A DNA stretch of 64,000 bases from Botrimarina colliarenosi. GTDB taxonomy: Bacteria; Planctomycetota; Planctomycetia; Pirellulales; Lacipirellulaceae. The translations under genes were made by a program, and so were the position numbers. Each line of letters opens with the position of its first letter. The first letter of the stretch is position 1. The notes under the pieces are model-generated. The model searched no databases and was not told where the DNA came from. It was given only the letters and a program-made list of their open reading frames with translations. Location of the stretch: the NCBI RefSeq assembly GCF_007859955.1, contig NZ_SJPR01000003.1:1-64000 (forward strand). The letters are read 5' to 3'. Shown here in pieces: positions 27,101 to 34,661 of the stretch.

Positions 27101-28084
27101 ATGAACACCGTCCCTCCCTCCGCTATGATTACCCCCGACCAACTCCGCGGCGCCCACGTCGCCCTCGTCACGCCCATGAAGCCGGTCGGCTCCCTGATGG
27201 GGATCGACTTCGAGCGTGTCTACCAGCTGATCGACACCGTCCTCGAGGCGGGCGTCAGCGGCGTGCTGTTCGCCGGCACCACGGGCCAGTCGGCCATGCT
27301 GAGCCATGACGAGCAGGTCGATCTTTGCACCCGCGGCATCGAGTACGCCCGCGGCCGGGCCGCCGACCTGGGGCGTCCCGTGACGTGCCTCGCCAGCGCG
27401 GGGTCGAACTCGACCGACGAGGCGTTGCACCTCACCGAGCGGATCACGAAGGCGATCCGCCCCGACGCACTCCTGCACGTCACCGGCTACTACAACAACC
27501 CGCCCCAAGAGGGCCTGCGGGCGCACTTCGAGGCGGTCGGCGACCTGGCCGAGCGGCTCGACACCTCGATCATCCTCTACAATATCCCGGGCCGCACCGG
27601 CAGCCGGATCGAGGCCGAGACGATGATCCGCCTCGCCGAGCACCCGGCGATCGCCGCGGTGAAAGACGCCACGGGGGACCTCAAGTCGCTCGAGGTGATC
27701 CGCGCCGCGACCGACCCGGCCGAGTTCTCGCTCCTCTCGGGCGAAGACCACCTGGTGGTCGACGTCATGCAGCGTGGCGGTGTGGGGGTCATCAGCGCGT
27801 CGGCGAACCGCTGGCCGCGCGAGTTCCAACGCATCACCGAGTTGGCGGCCGCCGGCGACTGGGACGCGGCGATCGAGCTACAGAAGGCGCTGCAGCCGTG
27901 CATCGACGCGGTGTTCTGCGTCAAGAACCCGATCCCGCTGCACCACATGCTAAAGACCGGCCTACGGATGCCGATGATGACCGTCGGCCAGCTCGACCCG
28001 GCCAACCGCGACCGGGCGATCGCCAAGATCGAGGCGGCCGAAGCGATCGTCGAGTTCCCGCACGTCGAAGCAGCCGCCGTTTGA
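27101..28084 (+). CDS. dapA: 4-hydroxy-tetrahydrodipicolinate synthase
   Basis: DapA condenses pyruvate with aspartate semialdehyde, the first step of lysine/diaminopimelate synthesis. The 327-residue protein has GTTGQSAMLSHDEQ (Thr60-Thr61), HVTGYYNNPPQEG (Tyr130-Tyr131) and VKDATGDL with the Schiff-base Lys188. The start may be ATG 27101 or ATG 27125 (MITPDQLRGAHVALVTP); the latter fits the family N-terminus better. No clear Shine-Dalgarno sequence is seen. It is followed by a repeat element and then dapD. Confidence 0.88.
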   Translation: MNTVPPSAMITPDQLRGAHVALVTPMKPVGSLMGIDFERVYQLIDTVLEAGVSGVLFAGTTGQSAMLSHDEQVDLCTRGIEYARGRAADLGRPVTCLASAGSNSTDEALHLTERITKAIRPDALLHVTGYYNNPPQEGLRAHFEAVGDLAERLDTSIILYNIPGRTGSRIEAETMIRLAEHPAIAAVKDATGDLKSLEVIRAATDPAEFSLLSGEDHLVVDVMQRGGVGVISASANRWPREFQRITELAAAGDWDAAIELQKALQPCIDAVFCVKNPIPLHHMLKTGLRMPMMTVGQLDPANRDRAIAKIEAAEAIVEFPHVEAAAV

Positions 28085-28097
28085 GGCGACGTGAAGT

Positions 28098-28269
28098 AAG
28101 GGAGATGGGGAGATAGAGGGAGGGATAAGGTGATGGCCTATTGGCGGGGCAACGCGTAGCGGTTGCCACACGTCCTTTCTTTCTAAATAAGTCGGCGTGG
28201 TATCGAGTCGTTGTCGCCCCTCCGAACCGCCATCCCCCCATCTCCGTTCATCCCCAATATCTCCCTCCC
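28098..28269. mobile_element. short derivative of the GxxExxY element
   Basis: The left arm (28098-28137) is purine-rich with repeated GGGAGA and GGGATAAGG words. The right arm (28230-28269) is its approximate inverse. Both closely resemble the arms of the element at 51782-52254. Inside, GGCGGGGCAACGCGT matches the start region of that element (GGTGGGGCAAGCCGT). The in-frame tail FFLNKSAWYRVVV resembles the end of the GxxExxY protein. It reads as an internally deleted, non-coding copy between dapA and dapD. Confidence 0.65.
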
Positions 28270-28296
28270 AATAGTTCCCACTACGAGAGTTTCCCC

Positions 28297-29097
28297 ATGA
28301 CCGACTGCGCATCGCTTGCCCAGCGTATCGACAAGATCTGGGCAGGCGAAGAGGCGGCCGATGTCGGGCCCGTCGTCGTCAAGCAGGCGCTCGACCTGCT
28401 CGACTCCGGCGCTATCCGTGTCGCCGAGAAGCAGGGCGACGAGTGGAAGGTGAACGAGTGGGTCAAGAAGGCGGTGCTGCTGCACTTCCGCTACTCGGAC
28501 AACCGTGAGATGACGGCCGGACCGATCGAGTGGTTCGACAAGGTCGCCCTCAAGACCGGGTGGCGTGACGCGAAGGTCCGCAGCGTGCCGACGGCGATCG
28601 CGCGGTTCGGCTCGTTTATCGAAGAGGGCGCCGTGCTGATGCCGTGCTACATCAACATCGGGGCGCGGGTCGGCTCGGGGACGATGATCGACACCTGGAG
28701 CACCGTCGGCAGCTGCGCGCAGGTTGGCAAGAACTGTCATATTTCCGGCGGCGTCGGCATCGGCGGCGTCTTGGAGCCGCTGCAGGCGAGCCCCGTCATC
28801 ATTGAGGACGATGTCTTCTTTGGCGCCCGTGGCGAGGCGGCCGAGGGCGTGGTCATCGAGGAGGGCGCCGTGCTGGCGATGGGGTGCTACGTCGCCGGCT
28901 CGACGAAGATCTACAGCGTCCCCGAGGGCCGCGAGCTGCCGCCCGGCCGCATCCCCGCGCGCAGCGTCTGTGTCCCCGGCGCGCTGGCTTCGCGCGATGG
29001 GTCGCACCAGACGTACGCCCTGATCATCAAGAAGTACCGCGACGAGCGGACCGACGCCCGCACCGCGCTGACTTCGATCCTCCGCGAAGGCATCTAA
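28297..29097 (+). CDS. dapD: tetrahydrodipicolinate N-succinyltransferase
   Basis: DapD succinylates tetrahydrodipicolinate in the succinylase route to diaminopimelate. From ATG at 28297 it has 266 residues, near the E. coli length. It shows the left-handed beta-helix hexapeptide region NIGARVGSGTMIDTWSTVGS and ISGGVGIGGVLEPLQASPV, then EGAVLAMGCYV. The longer frame from 28141 translates the upstream repeat and is rejected. Together with dapA and dapB it forms a lysine gene group interrupted by two repeat elements. Confidence 0.92.
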   Translation: MTDCASLAQRIDKIWAGEEAADVGPVVVKQALDLLDSGAIRVAEKQGDEWKVNEWVKKAVLLHFRYSDNREMTAGPIEWFDKVALKTGWRDAKVRSVPTAIARFGSFIEEGAVLMPCYINIGARVGSGTMIDTWSTVGSCAQVGKNCHISGGVGIGGVLEPLQASPVIIEDDVFFGARGEAAEGVVIEEGAVLAMGCYVAGSTKIYSVPEGRELPPGRIPARSVCVPGALASRDGSHQTYALIIKKYRDERTDARTALTSILREGI

Positions 29098-29104
29098 CGG
29101 TTCG

Positions 29105-29250
29105 CCACAGAGCCACCGAGGGCACGGAGGAATGCACAGAGAAGTTGGACAGGATCAACAGGATTTACCGGATGGCGTTAGAGATAAGGCATCAAAACCT
29201 TATCCTGTCGATCCTGTGAATCCTGTCTAGTTTTCTCAGCGCCTCTGTGG
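29105..29250. repeat. nested inverted-repeat element between dapD and dapB
   Basis: The outer arms are CCACAGAG-type (29105 onward) and CCTCTGTGG (29242-29250). The inner arms are GACAGGATCAACAGGATTT (from 29148) and ATCCTGTCGATCCTGTGAAT (from 29202). The centre is a hairpin, GATAAGG/CCTTATC. All arms consist of short words repeated with slight changes. No ORF is present. The same ACAGGAT words occur in the element at 57906-58054. Confidence 0.85.
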
Positions 29251-29273
29251 TTAATAAGAGAGTAGCAAACCCG

Positions 29274-30086
29274 ATGCCGACTCCCGTCTTCATCGCCGGC
29301 CTGCCCGGCAAGATGGCCGCCGAGACGGCCGAGCTGGTCGCCGCCGCGGACGATCTCGAGTTGCTCGAGACCGGGCTCACGAGCCCCGTCCACGACGGCG
29401 AGACGCTCACCCTTGGCGGGCGAGTCGTTGCGTTGATTGCGGAAGACTCACTAACGAGCCTCGCCGTCCCGGCCGAGGCGATCGCGATCGACTACACAAC
29501 GCCCGACGCGGCTCTCGACAACGTCCGCTGGTACACGGCCAGCGACGTCCCATTCGTGATGGGCACCACGAGTTTTGATCTCGACGAAGCCAAACGCCTG
29601 GTCGCCGCGTCGGGCGTATCCGCGGTGATCGCCCCCAATATGGCGGCGCCGATCGTGCTGCTGCAGGCCGCCGCGCGCTGGCTGGCGGAAGAGTTCCCCG
29701 GCGCCTTGGCGGGAGCCGACCTATCGGTGACCGAGAGCCACCAAGCGACCAAGCGCGACACGAGCGGCACGGCCAAGGCGTTGGTCGCGTCGGTAAACGG
29801 ACTAGGCGTCCCCTACGGCGTCGACGCCATCCAGAAAATCCGCGATCCCGAGAGGCAAAAGAGCGAGGTCGGCGTCCCGGCCGAGCACCTCAACGGCCAC
29901 GCCTTCCACCGTTACGAACTAACGGCCGCCGCCGGCACGGTGCAGCTCGTGCTTGAGCACAACGTGCTCGGCCGCCGCGTCTACGCCGAAGGGACCTTGG
30001 CTGCGGTGCGGTTCCTGCGCGACAAGATCGCCGGCGGTTCGCGCGGCGAGGTCTTCACGATGGAAGACGTGCTGCGGGGGGACTAG
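29274..30086 (+). CDS. dapB: 4-hydroxy-tetrahydrodipicolinate reductase, plant-type
   Basis: This 270-residue enzyme reduces the DapA product with NAD(P)H. Its N-terminal loop is FIAGLPGKMA instead of GxxGxMG. The catalytic region reads ESHQATKRDTSGTAKA instead of the common EIHHxxKxDAPSGTA. The end (GVPAEHLNGHAFHRYEL, EHNVLGRRVYAEGT, MEDVLRGD) resembles the plant chloroplast form by my recollection. ATG 29274 is the start; the upstream frame reads the repeat arm. Confidence 0.85.
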   Translation: MPTPVFIAGLPGKMAAETAELVAAADDLELLETGLTSPVHDGETLTLGGRVVALIAEDSLTSLAVPAEAIAIDYTTPDAALDNVRWYTASDVPFVMGTTSFDLDEAKRLVAASGVSAVIAPNMAAPIVLLQAAARWLAEEFPGALAGADLSVTESHQATKRDTSGTAKALVASVNGLGVPYGVDAIQKIRDPERQKSEVGVPAEHLNGHAFHRYELTAAAGTVQLVLEHNVLGRRVYAEGTLAAVRFLRDKIAGGSRGEVFTMEDVLRGD

Positions 30087-30131
30087 AGTGTCTGGTGGCG
30101 CCAGCACCCCACCAAATCGGTATTTGCCATC

Positions 30132-30452
30132 GTGACGGAAAACCTTACACCACTAGTCGATCTGGCCCGAATACTCGGCGGATTCGGGCTAGTTACGGTA
30201 TTCCTTGCGGTTGCGAAGCGAATAGCAGAACGCCGGCGATGGCGTGCGTACAAATCGAAGGTTGCAGGTTGGCTCACCGATCTTGCTGAGGCGGAAACAC
30301 GCCATCCAAAAGAGTTGACAGATCACGAATGGCAAGCGGATTGCGAAGAGATGCTAGGAGAGGTCGGTTTTTCGCCGTTCGAATCACACGAATTGCTGGG
30401 CACAGCGGTTACGGTTGCGAAGAAAAAAGCCTCCGAACGCTTTTTTATGTAA
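30132..30452 (+). CDS. small membrane-anchored protein, unknown
   Basis: The GTG at 30132 gives 106 residues. One N-terminal hydrophobic helix (about 7-28) is followed by a basic stretch (AERRRWRAYKSK) and an acidic, helical remainder (WLTDLAEAETRHPKELTD). It has no known motif. GC content is visibly lower than in flanking genes, which suggests acquisition. It is 12 bp upstream of a second small membrane protein gene, probably co-transcribed. Confidence 0.5.
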   Translation: MTENLTPLVDLARILGGFGLVTVFLAVAKRIAERRRWRAYKSKVAGWLTDLAEAETRHPKELTDHEWQADCEEMLGEVGFSPFESHELLGTAVTVAKKKASERFFM

Positions 30453-30464
30453 AGGGACATCCCG

Positions 30465-30815
30465 GTGGCGAATACAACGACGCGATTGACGGAAGAGCAG
30501 ATTTCAAAGCGAGCTCAAGACCGGGTTCTGCAAAAGTTTACGACTCAACGCACTCGGTACTTATCCGTCGCGATCCTGACGATGATTGGAGGACTTGTTT
30601 GGTGCCTAGCCGGCGCCAATGTGAATGGTCTACTGACAATCCTTGTGGGGCTGATCTTCGTCGCGCTCTATTTGGACGCCAACGGCGTTGTCCATGAAGT
30701 CCGAAAACGGCCAGCAAAGAGACTCACTACCGACTTCTCAGTGCTTGGTGAAAAGAACACGATGGCCGGCCAGTCGGTTTCTGAAAAATTGATTCATCAG
30801 CCCAAGGCATCGTAA
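30465..30815 (+). CDS. small two-helix membrane protein, unknown
   Basis: The GTG at 30465 has AAGGGA at 30452-30457, one of the better Shine-Dalgarno sequences here. The 116-residue protein has a charged N-terminal part (EEQISKRAQDRVLQKF), a two-helix hairpin (about 33-70) and a polar tail. It has low GC like its upstream neighbour, and both look like one imported unit. Its end overlaps the convergent HExxH gene by 19 bp. Confidence 0.5.
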   Translation: MANTTTRLTEEQISKRAQDRVLQKFTTQRTRYLSVAILTMIGGLVWCLAGANVNGLLTILVGLIFVALYLDANGVVHEVRKRPAKRLTTDFSVLGEKNTMAGQSVSEKLIHQPKAS

Positions 30816-31207
30816 GCCTCTTTCTCAAACGGGTTGTCAAGATAGGCCCGCCCGCCGGCGAGCCACACCACGGCCGAGGCGCCGAGGTAGGCGGGGCCCA
30901 TCAGCGGGCCCCAGCGCTCGAACTGGCGGACGTGGACCATCTCGTGGTCGTGCGCCATGTCGACGTAGGCCTTGGTTTGCCCGAGAACCGTATGTCCGAG
31001 CGTGATCGCGGCGCACTGATCACCGAGTGGCGTGCGACGGACCGCCCAGCGCGTGAACCCACCGTAGAACTCCAGAACGCCTTCGCGCCGCTGGACGCCG
31101 CCGCCGGTGGCGAGGCCGATCGCACCGACGAGCACGCCGATCGCGGAGTAGGGTGACGCCCACACGATCCGGGCGAGGCGAATGAGTTGCTGCATAGGGA
31201 TGCTCAT
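30797..31207 (-). CDS. small membrane protein with HExxH motif
   Basis: This is 136 residues from ATG 31207; ATG 31195 (MQQLIRLARIV) is an equally good start, because the first codon touches the repeat at 31208. It has a hydrophobic N-terminal segment (about 13-35) and AHDHEMVHVRQFERWGP with an HExxH zinc-protease-like signature. A second hydrophobic stretch and the end NPFEKEAYDALG follow; the Glu there could be a third ligand. I know of similar short proteins but no characterised one. Confidence 0.6.
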   Translation of the reverse strand: MSIPMQQLIRLARIVWASPYSAIGVLVGAIGLATGGGVQRREGVLEFYGGFTRWAVRRTPLGDQCAAITLGHTVLGQTKAYVDMAHDHEMVHVRQFERWGPLMGPAYLGASAVVWLAGGRAYLDNPFEKEAYDALG

Positions 31208-31292
31208 TGTGGGAGGGGTCTCTGACCCCGATTACGGCTTCCATTCCTTATCGGCTAGTAGCGCGTAATCGGCGTCGGAGACGCCTCCTACA
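31208..31292. repeat. double-palindrome repeat, third copy
   Basis: Left arm TGTGGGAGGGGTCTCTGACC (from 31208) and right arm CGTAATCGGCGTCGGAGACG (from 31264) belong to the family at 9501 and 15577. The arms diverge in the CC/TG positions. It lies between two leftward genes and touches the annotated start codon of the downstream one. Confidence 0.85.
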
Positions 31293-31306
31293 GTTCTCGA
31301 TCCCTC

Positions 31307-31831
31307 TTAATTCGGCCAGAGCCAAGCGAACGCTGCGCCGGTCGCCAGTGCGTACGCCAAGCCGTCCAGCGAATCGAGCAACCACTTACGGCGGAACCAG
31401 ATGAGGTGCGGGACGCCCGCGGCGACGTGCGTCAGCACCCCGGCGGTCGCCGTGAATCGGAAGACATCGACGAGCGGCGTCTCTTTGTGCAGGCCAATCG
31501 TCGCCAGGTAGCCGATCGTGAAGGCGGCCGCCATGAAGAAGGCGAGCGTCATGCCGATGTTGGCGCCCATGCTCGGCTCGTGGGGCCAGTAGATGAGCAT
31601 GCCGCGGGCCTTCGACGGGTCTTTGCAGTTCGGGTCCGCGGTGAGGACGTACTGCCCGTCGGGCTGGGCGCCGAGCGACTTGGCGGCGTCGTCGATCGGC
31701 CCGAAGCCGAGGTGGCCCCACTCCGACCGGTGGTGCGGCAGAACCGTCCACGCTAGCGTGCTGAGAACGTGGGTGGCGAGCCCCGCGACAAGGATCGGCA
31801 GCCAGATGTCGGCGAGCGAGACAGGCGTCAT
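31307..31831 (-). CDS. multi-pass membrane protein, unknown
   Basis: The 174-residue protein has about four hydrophobic helices (9-30, 91-112, 124-140, 153-172) and a polar loop with HHRSEWGHLGFGP and ADPNCKDPSKARG. No transporter or enzyme motif is recognised. It is divergent from the nickel superoxide dismutase gene, with 147 bp between them, so the two could share control, but nothing proves it. Confidence 0.65.
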   Translation of the reverse strand: MTPVSLADIWLPILVAGLATHVLSTLAWTVLPHHRSEWGHLGFGPIDDAAKSLGAQPDGQYVLTADPNCKDPSKARGMLIYWPHEPSMGANIGMTLAFFMAAAFTIGYLATIGLHKETPLVDVFRFTATAGVLTHVAAGVPHLIWFRRKWLLDSLDGLAYALATGAAFAWLWPN

Positions 31832-31978
31832 AGCGGGGTTTTGGTAAGCGAAGAGGGGGCCGGGGAGTGGGTCGGCGGTGTTTGCCCCCGCCAGCCCGGC
31901 CCCCTAGATTGACTGACGGGGCGAAACGTCCCCAACGTAATAGAAATCGCCACCAACTCCCAACTAGGAACCACCCCG

Positions 31979-32443
31979 ATGACTTTCCGCGCCCCGCTTT
32001 TCGCCGTGATCGCCCTTGCCGGCTTCGCTTCGCAGGCCGCCGCCCATTGCCAGGTGCCATGCGGCATCTATGGCGATCAGCGTCGTTTCGATGAGATGCT
32101 CGAAGACACCGAGACGATCACCAAGGCGATCGACCAGATCGGCGAGCTGTCGGGCACGCACGATGCGACGGGTCACAACCAACTCGCTCGCTGGGTGGTG
32201 ACCAAGGAAGACCACGCCACGAATGTCCAGCGGATCATTGGCGACTACTTCATGGCCCAACGCATCAAGTCCGACGACTCGACCTACGGCAAGAAGCTGA
32301 TGGCGGCCCACAAGGTGATGGTCGACGCGATGAAGGCCAAGCAGGCCGCCGACCCGGCGACCGCCAAGGCGCTCGAGAAGTCGATCAAGGACTTCTACGA
32401 GGCGTACGAAGGCAAGGCCTACGAGGCCGCTCACACGCACTGA
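31979..32443 (+). CDS. sodN: nickel superoxide dismutase, exported
   Basis: The 154-residue precursor has a Sec-type signal peptide (MTFRAPLFAVIALAGFASQAAA). Cleavage after Ala22 would expose HCQVPCGIYGD, the nickel hook of Ni-SOD (His1, Cys2 and Cys6 of HCxxPCGxY). The remaining four-helix-bundle sequence has the normal spacing. In Streptomyces a short leader is removed by SodX; here the export peptide itself creates the required N-terminal His. The product would remove superoxide outside the cytoplasm. Confidence 0.9.
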   Translation: MTFRAPLFAVIALAGFASQAAAHCQVPCGIYGDQRRFDEMLEDTETITKAIDQIGELSGTHDATGHNQLARWVVTKEDHATNVQRIIGDYFMAQRIKSDDSTYGKKLMAAHKVMVDAMKAKQAADPATAKALEKSIKDFYEAYEGKAYEAAHTH

Positions 32444-32448
32444 TTGTC

Positions 32449-33219
32449 TTACTCGACGCGACGGCGTTCCGCCTGGAGCGCCGCGGCGATCCACCCCACG
32501 ACCCGGTCGGCAACGGCCGGGTCGTTGGCGTTGGCTGCGGAGGAAGGAGAGATGTCGAGCTCGCCTTCGAAAGGGACGCCGCTCGCCGCGAGCTTCATCC
32601 GCAACCGGTCGGCGCCCTCCCACCAAGGGTCGTCGGCGGGGCACCCGAGCCACTGCCGCCGGGGCCAGCCGAGCGGGTGGAGGTGCAGTAAGGCGGAGTC
32701 TTGGCGGCACGCCTCGGCGTCGCGGTAGCGGGCGGCCAGCGAGCGGACCGCCTCGGGCGACACGCCTGCCGGGGGAGGCATCCGCCGGTCGATAAGCAGG
32801 TGACAGTCCACCGCCGGACGCCAAGCCGCGACCACTGGGAACTGGCGGGCCCGCTTGTAGGCGATCCGCAGCGCCCCGTGCGCGCCGGCGCCGACGCCCG
32901 CCAGGGCCAGCGGAGTCGTGTCGCCCCAGCGGTCCCGTGCCCACGGGATGATGCCATCAAGGAGGAGCGACTCGGCCGAGGGGGCGTCATCGCCAGTAGC
33001 AGGGCGATCGGTCCACCACGGGTCGCCCGCCAGCGGCGCCACCGCTGCTAACTCGTGGGCGCCGAGGGCGGCGGCCCAGGCGGGGTCGTCGAGCGGCGTT
33101 AGCCCGTCGGCGTCGTGCAGCAGCACCACCACCCCGGCGACGGGCCCGGGAGGCTCGCGCCACAATCGATCCGTCTCACGGCGCCAGCCCCGGTTATTAA
33201 GCATGGAGTCGTTGGGCAT
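32449..33219 (-). CDS. alpha/beta-hydrolase-like protein without nucleophile Ser
   Basis: The 256-residue protein shows VVVLLHDADG, then GIIPWARDRWG, LALAGVGAGAHGALRIAYKR and FPVVAAWRPAVDC. This is the order of putative esterase (esterase D/antigen 85-like) proteins. The nucleophile elbow should read GxSxGGHGA; here it is GVGAGAHGA, so the Ser is Gly. It may be non-catalytic or use another residue. It converges on the Ni-SOD gene with 5 bp between stops. Confidence 0.65.
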   Translation of the reverse strand: MPNDSMLNNRGWRRETDRLWREPPGPVAGVVVLLHDADGLTPLDDPAWAAALGAHELAAVAPLAGDPWWTDRPATGDDAPSAESLLLDGIIPWARDRWGDTTPLALAGVGAGAHGALRIAYKRARQFPVVAAWRPAVDCHLLIDRRMPPPAGVSPEAVRSLAARYRDAEACRQDSALLHLHPLGWPRRQWLGCPADDPWWEGADRLRMKLAASGVPFEGELDISPSSAANANDPAVADRVVGWIAAALQAERRRVE

Positions 33220-33282
33220 CGCCGTATCGGAGACGGTCGGGTAGCCTCACGCCACCCCCTGTTAGATCCCCTTGGAAAGACC

Positions 33283-34392
33283 GTGCCCCGCCTGCTGCAT
33301 CTGATCAGCGACCTCGAACCCGGCGGCGCCGCAACCCAGTTGCGGCTGCAGATCGCCGCGCGTGGCGAGCAAGAGGACGCGTCGGTCGCGACGCTGCGGC
33401 GTCCTGGGCCACTGCGTGACACGCTCGCCCAGGCCGGGGCGCCCGTGGTCTGGACCCCCCGCCGATTCCGTGTCGACCCGTTCGCGCTGGCCGCTCTGGT
33501 CGGCGAGCTGCGGCGTCGGCGGCCCGATGTGGTGCAGAGTTGGGACAACGCGTCGGCGGCGTTCTGTCGCGCTGCGAAGCGGCTCCACCGGTTCGCCTGG
33601 GTCCATACGCACCGCGGGGGGCCGCTTGGGTCGCTCCAGGGCGTCGAGGCGGTCCTCGCCACCGACGCCCTCGCCGCGGCCTCGGCCGGTGAGCAGACGA
33701 CGGCGCCGGTCGTCGTGGTCCCGAATGCGTTCGACCCCGCCATCGCGCCGACGGATCGGGCCAACCGTTCGGCCGCCCGCGGGCGGATCCGGTCTGCCGG
33801 CTGGGACGTGTCCGACGACGCGCCGGTGCTGCTCTGCGTCACTCGGATCGACGACGCGGCCGCGGTGAAAGAGATTGCCTGGGCGAGCGACCTGATTCGG
33901 GTCGTCCGCCCCGGTTTGCGGCTGCTGGTCGCCGGCGACGGCCCGGGACGGCTGGCGTGTGAGCGCTTCGCCGCCAAGGCGACCGAGCGGGGGACCGTCC
34001 TCTGGATCGGCGCCACGAGCGGGCTAGCGACGCTCTATGCGGCGGCCGACATCGTCTGGGTGGGCCGCGGCGCCGGCGCCGCGCCGACGCCAGCCATCGA
34101 GGCGATGGCGGCGGGCAAGCCGCTGGTGATGGCCGAAGGCCCGGGCCGCGACCTGCTGCTACCAGACTGGCTGCTACCAAACGACACCTCGTCCGCCGCC
34201 GCGTCCGCGGGGCCGTGTTGTCGGCTCCCCTGGGACGACCGCGCCGCGTGGGCCCGCACCACCAAGCGACTCTTTGAAGAGCCCGACCGCGCGGCCGCTG
34301 TCGGCGCCGCTGGCGCGGACCGCGTCCGCAACGCCCACCGCATCGACGCCGTCATGGCGGCGCGCTCCGCGGCGTTGGCGCGCGTCGTGTAG
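33283..34392 (+). CDS. family 4-type glycosyltransferase
   Basis: From GTG 33283 the 369-residue protein begins MPRLLHLISDLEPGGAATQL, the usual N-terminal loop of GT-B family 4 enzymes. It has PVVVVPNAFDP, LLVAGDGPGRLACERFA and a C-terminal donor-site region TPAIEAMAAGKPLV (E-x7-E-like). It probably transfers a sugar to a cell-surface lipid or glycan. It stands alone, so the acceptor cannot be inferred. Confidence 0.82.
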   Translation: MPRLLHLISDLEPGGAATQLRLQIAARGEQEDASVATLRRPGPLRDTLAQAGAPVVWTPRRFRVDPFALAALVGELRRRRPDVVQSWDNASAAFCRAAKRLHRFAWVHTHRGGPLGSLQGVEAVLATDALAAASAGEQTTAPVVVVPNAFDPAIAPTDRANRSAARGRIRSAGWDVSDDAPVLLCVTRIDDAAAVKEIAWASDLIRVVRPGLRLLVAGDGPGRLACERFAAKATERGTVLWIGATSGLATLYAAADIVWVGRGAGAAPTPAIEAMAAGKPLVMAEGPGRDLLLPDWLLPNDTSSAAASAGPCCRLPWDDRAAWARTTKRLFEEPDRAAAVGAAGADRVRNAHRIDAVMAARSAALARVV

Positions 34393-34403
34393 CGGCTGCC
34401 GGG

Positions 34404-34661
34404 TCAAATCCCGGCGTCGACGCCGCGGGCGGAGACCAAGCGGAAATGCGACGTGTCGATCACCGGGGGCCGCCAAGCCGAATCGGGCTCGTCGGGCATC
34501 AGCTCGCCGACATAGCGGCGGCGTTTCTCGCTGAGCGTCCACTGGTTGCGAATCGACGCACAGGCGTCCGCAATCTCGTCGGGACTGGGGAGATAGTCGA
34601 TCCGCCGCACGTCGTCGGTGATCGGCTCGTGGTTCTCGAAATACTTGACGCTCGCTCGCAC
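34404..34661 (-). CDS. small planctomycete-type hypothetical protein
   Basis: The GTG at 34661 gives 85 residues (VRASVKYFENHEP). The core IDYLPSPDEIADACASIR, then NQWTLSEKRRRYVG, is a pattern I recall from many short planctomycete proteins of unknown role. The longer frame up to 34799 does not look protein-like and is left out. It is soluble, without cysteines in a zinc pattern. Confidence 0.5.
   Translation of the reverse strand: MRASVKYFENHEPITDDVRRIDYLPSPDEIADACASIRNQWTLSEKRRRYVGELMPDEPDSAWRPPVIDTSHFRLVSARGVDAGI

Noticed and set aside
28141-28296. N-terminal extension of DapD
   Set aside because: It translates the remnant GxxExxY element and its right arm; DapD family length fits the ATG at 28297.
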